Of a DNA stretch of 64,000 nt, positions 58,695 through 64,000 are shown piece by piece (the first letter of the stretch is position 1; every line of letters begins with the position of its first letter). The notes below the pieces were generated by a model. It did not search any database and was not told the origin of the DNA. It saw only the letters and a program-made list of their open reading frames with translations. The position numbers were made by a program, and so were the translations under genes. Source of the DNA: Burkholderia sp. FERM BP-3421 (GTDB lineage: Bacteria; Pseudomonadota; Gammaproteobacteria; Burkholderiales; Burkholderiaceae); NCBI RefSeq assembly GCF_028657905.1, contig NZ_CP117781.1, forward strand, positions 1,674,001 through 1,738,000, written 5' to 3'.

Positions 58695-60455
58695 ATGAAC
58701 GATGCGCAAGCGCAACCCAACCTGTTCGACGTCGTGATCGTCGGCTCCGGCGCGGGGGCGCTGCTCGCGGCCTGCCGCGCGGCCGATCGCGGCCTCTCGG
58801 TCGTCGTGATCGAGAAGACGGGGCTGTACGGCGGCACCTCGGCGGTATCGGGCGGCGGCGTGTGGATCCCGTGCAACCACCATATCGACGAACTCGGCGC
58901 GACCGACTCGCGGGCGGCCGCGCGCCGCTATCTCGACGCCTGCACGACCGGCGCGACGCCCGCCGCCAAGCTCGACGCCTACCTCGACCGCGCGCCCGAG
59001 ATGCTGCGCTACCTCGAGGCGGAAACGCCGGTCCGCTACCAGTCGATGCCGAAGTATGCGGACTATTACCAGAAGCTGCCGGGCGCGATGCCGGGCTACC
59101 GCTCGCTCGATCCGCTGCCGTTCGACGGCGCGCTGCTCGGCGACGAATTCGAGCGGCTGCGGCCGCCGTCGCCCGGCACGCTGATCGGCGGACGGGTCGC
59201 GGTGACGGCGAAGGAAGCGCATGTGCTGTTCTCGCGCGGCTCGGGGTTCATGACGCTCGCGCTGGGCCAGTTCGGCCGCTACTGGCTCGACCTCGGGGCG
59301 CGACGCCGCTCGCGGCGCGATCGACGCCTGACGCTTGGCAACGCGCTGATCGGCGGGCTGCGCCGCGCGCTGCTCGACCGCCGCGTGCCGATCTGGCTCG
59401 ACACGCCGATGCGCGACCTGCTCGACGCCGACGGCCGCGTGACGGGCGTGCGCGTCGAGCGGGCGGGCCGGCCGGTGACGATCGTCGCGCGGCGCGGCGT
59501 GATCCTGGCCGCGGGCGGCTTCGAGCGCAGCCAGCCGATGCGCGAGCGCTACCTGCCGCAGCCGACCCGCGTGCATTGGAGCGCGACGCCGCCCGCCAAC
59601 ACGGGCGACGCGATCGCCGAGGGCCATCGGCTCGGCGGGGCGCTCGCGCTGATGGAGCATGTATGGGGCGCGCCGACGCTCGGCGTCGCGGGCGAGGAAA
59701 ACCCGCGCGCGCTGTTCGTCGAGCGCAATCTGCCGGGCTGCGTGATCGTCAACGGGCGCGGCAGGCGCTTCGTCAACGAGGCGGCGCCGTATTCCGAGCT
59801 GGTGCCGGCGATGTATCGCGACCACGCGAGGACGGGCGCGAGCGTGCCCGCGTGGATGGTGTTCGACGCGCGCTTTCGCCGCAAGTACCCGTGCGGGCCG
59901 ATCATGCCGGCCTCGATGATGCCCGATGCGCGGATTCCCGATGCGTTTCGCGACGTGCTCGTGAAGGCCGACACGATCGATGCGCTCGCCGAGCGGATCG
60001 GCGTCGATGCCGCCGGCTTGCGCGAGACGCTGCGCGACATGGCCCGCTTTGCCGCGACCGGCATCGACGAAGCCTTCGGCAAGGGCGACAACCTGTTCGA
60101 CACGTATTACGGCGACCCGCGGGTCAAGCCGAATCCGTGCCTCGCGCCGCTCGATGAAGCGCCGTTCTATGCGGTGCGGCTCGACGCGGGCGACATCGGC
60201 ACGAAGGGCGGGCTCGTCACCGACGCCCAGGCCCGCGTGCTGCGCGACGACGGCATGCCGATCGACGGCCTCTACGCGATCGGCAACACGAGCGCATCGG
60301 TGATGGGCGCGAGCTATCCCGGCGCGGGCTCGACGCTCGGCCCGGCGATGACCTTCGGCATGATCGCCGCCGATCACCTGGCCGCGCAGGCGGCCGACAC
60401 CGGCGGCCGCTCGGAGCGGCCGGCCGCAACGGAACTCGACGGAGCACGATCATGA
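58695..60455 (+). CDS. FAD-dependent dehydrogenase, 3-ketosteroid-delta1-dehydrogenase-like
   Basis: A 586-residue flavoprotein of the FRD/SDH group. The Rossmann motif is VVIVGSGAGALLAACRAADR, followed by KTGLYGGTSAVSGGGVWIPC. The C-terminal FAD block has AIGNTSASVMGASYPGAGST followed by LGPAMTFG. Tyrosine-rich YADYYQKLPGAMPGYRSLDP is the substrate-side block found in KstD-like proteins. It would insert a double bond next to a ketone in a cyclic substrate. It starts ten bases after the oxygenase gene and its stop overlaps the next ATG, so it is in an operon. Substrates in the family include steroids and other cyclic ketones. Confidence 0.88.
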   Translation: MNDAQAQPNLFDVVIVGSGAGALLAACRAADRGLSVVVIEKTGLYGGTSAVSGGGVWIPCNHHIDELGATDSRAAARRYLDACTTGATPAAKLDAYLDRAPEMLRYLEAETPVRYQSMPKYADYYQKLPGAMPGYRSLDPLPFDGALLGDEFERLRPPSPGTLIGGRVAVTAKEAHVLFSRGSGFMTLALGQFGRYWLDLGARRRSRRDRRLTLGNALIGGLRRALLDRRVPIWLDTPMRDLLDADGRVTGVRVERAGRPVTIVARRGVILAAGGFERSQPMRERYLPQPTRVHWSATPPANTGDAIAEGHRLGGALALMEHVWGAPTLGVAGEENPRALFVERNLPGCVIVNGRGRRFVNEAAPYSELVPAMYRDHARTGASVPAWMVFDARFRRKYPCGPIMPASMMPDARIPDAFRDVLVKADTIDALAERIGVDAAGLRETLRDMARFAATGIDEAFGKGDNLFDTYYGDPRVKPNPCLAPLDEAPFYAVRLDAGDIGTKGGLVTDAQARVLRDDGMPIDGLYAIGNTSASVMGASYPGAGSTLGPAMTFGMIAADHLAAQAADTGGRSERPAATELDGARS

Positions 60456-60972
60456 CCGATCTCACCAGCCATCCCCTGCGAGCGGACATGCTGCTCGCGA
60501 TGCGGCGCGTCGCGCGTTCCGTCACGGTCATCAGCAGCGCGCACGACGGCCGGCGCTACTCGATGTCCGCGACGGCGGTCGATTCGCTGTCGACCGATCC
60601 GCCGTCGCTGCTGATCTGCGTCAATCGCGACGCGTCGCTGCACCCGCCGCTCGACGCGGGCGCGGCATTCTGCGTGAACGTGCTGTCCGCGCGCCATGAA
60701 GACCTCGCGATCGATTGCGGCGGGCGCTTGAAGGGCGAGGCGCGTTTCAGCAGCGGCGACTGGCAGGTGTCGTCGCATGGCGTGCCGTATCTGCGCGATG
60801 CGCAGGCGAGCCTCGTCTGCGAGCAGGACGGCCGCTTCGTGTACGGCACGCATACGGTGTTCATCGGGCGGATCCGCGAGGTGCGAATGAGTGGCGACGT
60901 CGATCCGCTCGTTTATCTCGACGGTGTGTGTATACGGCCCCCGGCGGGCCCGTCAGCCGCGCGGCCGCGTGA
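60452..60972 (+). pseudogene. Flavin reductase (HsaB-like) with a frameshift near its end
   Basis: The first 155 codons encode a typical NADH:flavin reductase (MRRVARSVTVISSAHDGRRY then SMSATAVDSLSTDPPSLLIC, and FCVNVLSARHEDLAIDCGGR). In the last codons a (GT)4 tract at 60924-60931 shifts the frame. Removing one GT unit gives a natural end, LDGVYTAPGGPVSRAAA, with a TGA at 60970-60972, 17 bases before the next gene. As written, the frame reads on without a stop to 62029, producing about 110 out-of-frame residues and then the tail of the neighbouring reductase. The natural protein would be about 172 residues. The catalytic fold is complete before the shift, so partial activity is possible. Sequencing error must be excluded. 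Confidence 0.75.
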
Positions 60973-60989
60973 AGGGCGGCGAGCCGTCC

Positions 60990-62029
60990 ATGAGCGAGGT
61001 CCGTTTTCACCGGTTGACCGTCGCGGAGGTGATCGTCGAGAGCGACGATGCGCGGTCGTTCGTGTTCGAGGTGCCCGCCGCGTCGCGCGACGCGTTCGCT
61101 TATCGGCCGGGCCAGTTCCTGACGCTGAACGTGCCGTGCGGCGAGCCGGGCGTCGCGCGCTGCTATTCGCTGTCGAGCGCACCGGGCGTCGACGCGGCGC
61201 TGAAGATCACGGTCAAGCGCGTGCGGGGCGGGCGCGCGTCGAACTGGCTGTGCGATCGCGTGCGCGCGGGCGACGGGCTCGACGTCCTGCCGCCGGCGGG
61301 GGGGTGTTCACGCCGCGCGCGCTCGACGGCGATCTGCTGCTGCTGGCGGCCGGCAGCGGCATCACGCCCGTGCTGTCGATTCTGAAGGCGGCGCTCGTGC
61401 ACGGGCGCGGGATGCTGACGCTGATCTACGCGAACCGCGACGAGCGCTCGGTGATCTTCCGCGACGCACTGCAGCGGCTTGCCCAGCGTCATCCGGGCCG
61501 GCTGCGCGTGATCCACTGGCTCGACAGCGTGCAGGGCGTGCCGCAGCAGCGGCATCTCGAGGAGCTGGTTCGTCCGTTCAGCCTGCAGGAGACGTTCATC
61601 TGCGGGCCCCCGCTGTTCATGGAGAGCGCGCTGGCCGCGATGCTCGGACACGGGCTGCCGCGGGCGCGCGTGCACGTCGAGCGCTTCGCGTCGCTGCCCG
61701 ATGCGCCGGCCCGGGCCGATACCGGCGCGACGGCCGCGCCGCGCGACGGCGCGGGCGCGGCGGTCGAGGCGCTGCTCGACGGCGAGTCGTTCGCGTTCGG
61801 CTGCGCGCCTGGCGAAACGCTGCTCGAGGCGATGTTGCGCGAGGGGGTGCCGGCGCCCCATTCGTGCCGCCAGGGGCAGTGCGGCGCGTGCATGTGCCGG
61901 GTCGAGCGCGGCGCGGTCGCGCTCGACGGCAATCAGGTGCTCGACGAAGACGAGCTGGCGGGCGGCTGGACGCTGGCCTGCTGCGCGCGGCCCGCAAGCG
62001 ATGTGCTGCGCGTGGTGTTTCCCGATTGA
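60990..62029 (+). pseudogene. Ferredoxin-type reductase (KshB-like), frameshifted in a G tract
   Basis: The start at 60990 encodes MSEVRFHRLTVAEVIVESDD, then YRPGQFLTLNVPCGEPGVAR and the FAD-binding RCYSLSSAPG. At the G7 run 61298-61304 the frame breaks: upstream it reads VLPPAGG and the family continues in another frame as VFTPRALDGDLLLLAAGSGI with the NAD site. One more G (or two fewer) restores a 346-residue protein. Its C-terminal plant-type ferredoxin domain has PHSCRQGQCGACMCRVERGA and a last cysteine in WTLACCARP, the four ligands for [2Fe-2S]. KshB-type reductases feed electrons to Rieske oxygenases, but none is seen in the window. Decay, phase variation or error cannot be told apart. 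Confidence 0.8.
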
Positions 62030-62081
62030 GCCGCGGCGCGCCGAGGGCGCGCGCGGCATTCCTGCGGCGACGCACGAGACG

Positions 62082-63710
62082 ATGGACAACGACATCCTGA
62101 CGACGCCCGCGCTGATTGCGCGGGCCGCCGCGCGCCACGGCGCGCATCCGGCGATCGAATCGGAGCACGGCCGGCTGACTTACGCGGCGCTCGACGCGGC
62201 TCGCCGCGAGGCGGCGCGCGCGCTGATCGCACACGGCATCGAGGCGGGCGACCGGATCGCGATCTGGGCGCCGAATCTGCCGCGCTGGATCGTCGCCGCG
62301 CTGGCTGTCCATACGGTCGGCGCGACCCTCGTGCCGGTCAATACGCGGCTGAGGGGGCGGGAAGTCGGCGGCATCCTGGGCGACAGCGGCGCGCGGCTGC
62401 TGTTTTGCTGCGGCATGTTCCTCGGCGAATCGTATCCGGAGATGCTGGAACCGTATCGGCCCGCGGCGCTCGAACGCATCGTCGTGTTCGACCATGCCCC
62501 GCCGGCCGGTGCGCTCGACGAAACCTGGGACGCGTTCATCGCGCGCGCCGCGGACACGCCGCCCGAGGCGGTGCATGCACGCGAAGCGAGGGTGACCCCC
62601 GACACCGAGATGGACCTGATTTTCACGTCGGGCACGACGGGCCGTCCGAAGGGCGTGGTGACCGCGCACGGCCAGAATCTGCGCGCCGTGCAGGCCTGGG
62701 CGCGGATCGCGGGCCTGCGCCGCGAGGACCGCTACCTGATCGTCAATCCGTTCTTCCACACGTTCGGCTACAAGGCCGGCTGGCTGGCCGCGCTGGCGAG
62801 CGGCGCGACGGTGCTGCCGCACCCCGCGTTCCAGCCCGGCGAGGTGCTGCGCCGGATCGCCGAGGCGCGCGTATCGGTGCTGCCCGGGCCGCCGACGCTG
62901 TACTACGCGCTGCTCGACGCGCCCGAGCGCGATGCGCACGATCTGTCGTCGCTGCGGATCGCGGTGACGGGGGCGGCGGCGATCGCGCCGAGCCTGATCG
63001 AGCGGATGCGCACGGAACTCGGTTTCGAGACGGTGCTGACGGGCTACGGCCTGACCGAATCGTGCGGTTTCGCGACGCTGTGCCGGCGCGACGACGACGT
63101 GCAGACGGTTGCCGCCACGTCGGGCCGGCCGATGCCGGGCGTCGAGCTGCGCATCGCGGGGCCGGGCGGGGTCGTGCGCGCGGCAGGCGAGACGGGGGAG
63201 ATCTGGCTGCGCGGCTACAACGTGATGCGCGGCTACGAGAACCAGCCGGCCGCCACGCGCGAGACGATCGACGCCGACGGCTGGCTGCACACGGGCGATC
63301 TGGGCTGCGTCGATCCGAACGGCAATCTGAAGATCACCGACCGGATCAAGGACATGTTCATCGTCGGCGGCTTCAACTGCTACCCGGCGGAGATCGAGCG
63401 GCTGCTGGCCGCGCATCCGGCGATCGCGCAGGTCGCGCTGGTCGGCGCGCCGGACGCGCGGCTGGGCGAGGTCGGGCATGCGTACGTCGTGCTGCGGCCG
63501 GGTTCGTCGGCGAGCGCGGACGAATTGACCGGCTGGGCGCGGCGCAACATGGCGAACTACAAGGTGCCGCGCCGCTTCACGTTCGTCGAGCGGCTGCCGA
63601 CGAGCGCGGCGGGGAAGGTGCTCAAGTACCGGCTGCGCGCGCTGGACGGCGCGGCGGCGGACGGCGATCCGGCGGAAGACGCGGCGCGGGCGCGCGATCG
63701 AACGGGATGA
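62082..63710 (+). CDS. Acyl-CoA ligase (FadD3-like, AMP-forming)
   Basis: A 542-residue adenylate-forming acyl-CoA synthetase. The P-loop-like motif is IFTSGTTGRPKGVVTAHGQN, the A5 motif GYGLTESCGFATL, A7 DGWLHTGDLG, A8 ITDRIKDMFIVGGFNCYPAE and the catalytic lysine in TSAAGKVLKYRLR. The family includes FadD3, which activates the C/D-ring propanoate in actinobacterial steroid catabolism, and many medium-chain or aromatic acid ligases. It follows the reductase gene by 52 bases and ends the run. In this operon it likely activates a carboxylic acid made by ring opening. Confidence 0.92.
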   Translation: MDNDILTTPALIARAAARHGAHPAIESEHGRLTYAALDAARREAARALIAHGIEAGDRIAIWAPNLPRWIVAALAVHTVGATLVPVNTRLRGREVGGILGDSGARLLFCCGMFLGESYPEMLEPYRPAALERIVVFDHAPPAGALDETWDAFIARAADTPPEAVHAREARVTPDTEMDLIFTSGTTGRPKGVVTAHGQNLRAVQAWARIAGLRREDRYLIVNPFFHTFGYKAGWLAALASGATVLPHPAFQPGEVLRRIAEARVSVLPGPPTLYYALLDAPERDAHDLSSLRIAVTGAAAIAPSLIERMRTELGFETVLTGYGLTESCGFATLCRRDDDVQTVAATSGRPMPGVELRIAGPGGVVRAAGETGEIWLRGYNVMRGYENQPAATRETIDADGWLHTGDLGCVDPNGNLKITDRIKDMFIVGGFNCYPAEIERLLAAHPAIAQVALVGAPDARLGEVGHAYVVLRPGSSASADELTGWARRNMANYKVPRRFTFVERLPTSAAGKVLKYRLRALDGAAADGDPAEDAARARDRTG

Positions 63711-63716
63711 GGGTAG

Positions 63717-64000
63717 GAGCGGGCGGACGGCGGTGGCTTCGCGCCGGGCGCGGCATGGGCCTTGGGCGGCAGCGGCGCGGGCTTGACGGTCGCGCTCGGT
63801 CATCACCCGGGGCCGGGGCGCCGTGGGATTCGCGGCGAAGGTGTCGAGGTCACCACGCATGGCCTCGAGGTGGGCGATCCCGCGCAGGTTGGTGCCGCGC
63901 TTGCGGCTGTGATCGGGGCGCATGACCGCGCCCATGCGCTCGCATGGGCCGCCCGCATCAGCGGGCAGCGGTTGAATGTGCCGGGCGGGCGTGGGTTGCA
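63717..64000 (+). pseudogene. Possible degraded short-chain dehydrogenase, runs off the window
   Basis: One frame, open from a stop at 63714-63716 to the window end, resembles an SDR N terminus with damage. ALGGSGAGLTVALG stands where the family has TGGxxGIG, and EVGDPAQVGAALAAVIGAHD stands where SDRs have DVTDPAQVxAAVAAIxxAHG, with WAARISGQR in place of NNAGISG. About 20 residues of the normal beta2-beta3 region are missing and no start codon fits. It may be a pseudogene, or a chance likeness in GC-rich DNA. Confidence 0.35.

Noticed and set aside
60452..62029. A genuine fusion of flavin reductase and iron-sulfur reductase
   Set aside because: The middle 110 residues of the long frame do not fit either family, while another frame over the same bases encodes the FAD-binding start of the reductase. 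Two frameshifts explain it better.
1..64000. CRISPR arrays, tRNA or rRNA genes, replication origins
   Set aside because: I saw no spaced direct repeats, no cloverleaf-type tRNA sequence and no rRNA segments on either strand.

Overview
The window looks like a piece of a Burkholderia genome, most likely the gladioli/glumae/plantarii side of the genus. The evidence is very high GC in most genes, strong third-position GC bias, a DUF4148 protein, a Gram-negative trimeric-type porin, a Tat-exported phospholipase C, and many LysR regulators and ABC transporters. This taxonomic call is inference from protein style, not from a marker gene. Region 1 (1-15.3 kb) is accessory DNA. It begins with the 3' end of an IS110-type transposase joined to the last codons of a fecR gene. 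There follows a same-strand array of a TonB-dependent receptor with an N-terminal signalling (STN) domain, a thioredoxin fused to an unknown domain, a TldD protease, a YddA-type ABC transporter and PmbA/TldE. This set looks like a peptide (or peptide-like metallophore) uptake and processing unit. After a convergent MurA paralogue come two copies of a FecI/FecR surface-signalling module. In one the sigma gene is reduced to a 3' stub and an IS66 scrap follows. The other is intact and diverges from a free-standing STN protein and a small partner. Region 2 (15.3-29.7 kb) is mixed chromosomal DNA: an MHS-type transporter, an M20 amidohydrolase with a divergent LysR, a second LysR, phospholipase C followed by two lipoproteins (one a phosphodiesterase-like protein with a LamG-like end), dipeptidase E, small exported proteins, two very small ORFs, and a ClC channel with a MarR regulator and a clear palindromic operator. 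Region 3 (30-53 kb) is the most coherent part. It holds five transcription units: thioesterase and aldehyde dehydrogenase; porin and FAD oxidase; enoyl-CoA hydratase, acyl-CoA dehydrogenase and ADP-forming acyl-CoA synthetase; a seven-gene Pot-type transporter operon ending in an AruI-like 2-ketoarginine decarboxylase; and a six-gene Art/Aot-type transporter operon ending in an AruH-like arginine:pyruvate transaminase and an AstE-like deacylase. A BetI-like TetR gene sits among them. The promoter regions share one operator, TTGAA-N6-TTCAA, that overlaps a -35 box placed 17 bp from the -10 box. This points to one regulon. I read it as an arginine-transaminase-type pathway that continues through CoA thioesters rather than through guanidinobutyrase. 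Region 4 (53-64 kb) has an HPP/CBS membrane protein and a LysR gene, then a VOC protein and a flavin-dependent catabolic cluster: LLM oxidoreductase, HsaA-like oxygenase, KstD-like dehydrogenase, flavin reductase, KshB-like iron-sulfur reductase and acyl-CoA ligase. It resembles steroid- or alicyclic-ring degradation. Two of its genes carry frameshifts, each in a simple-sequence tract, (GT)4 and G7. These are either decay, phase variation or sequencing error. The window ends in what looks like a degraded short-chain dehydrogenase.
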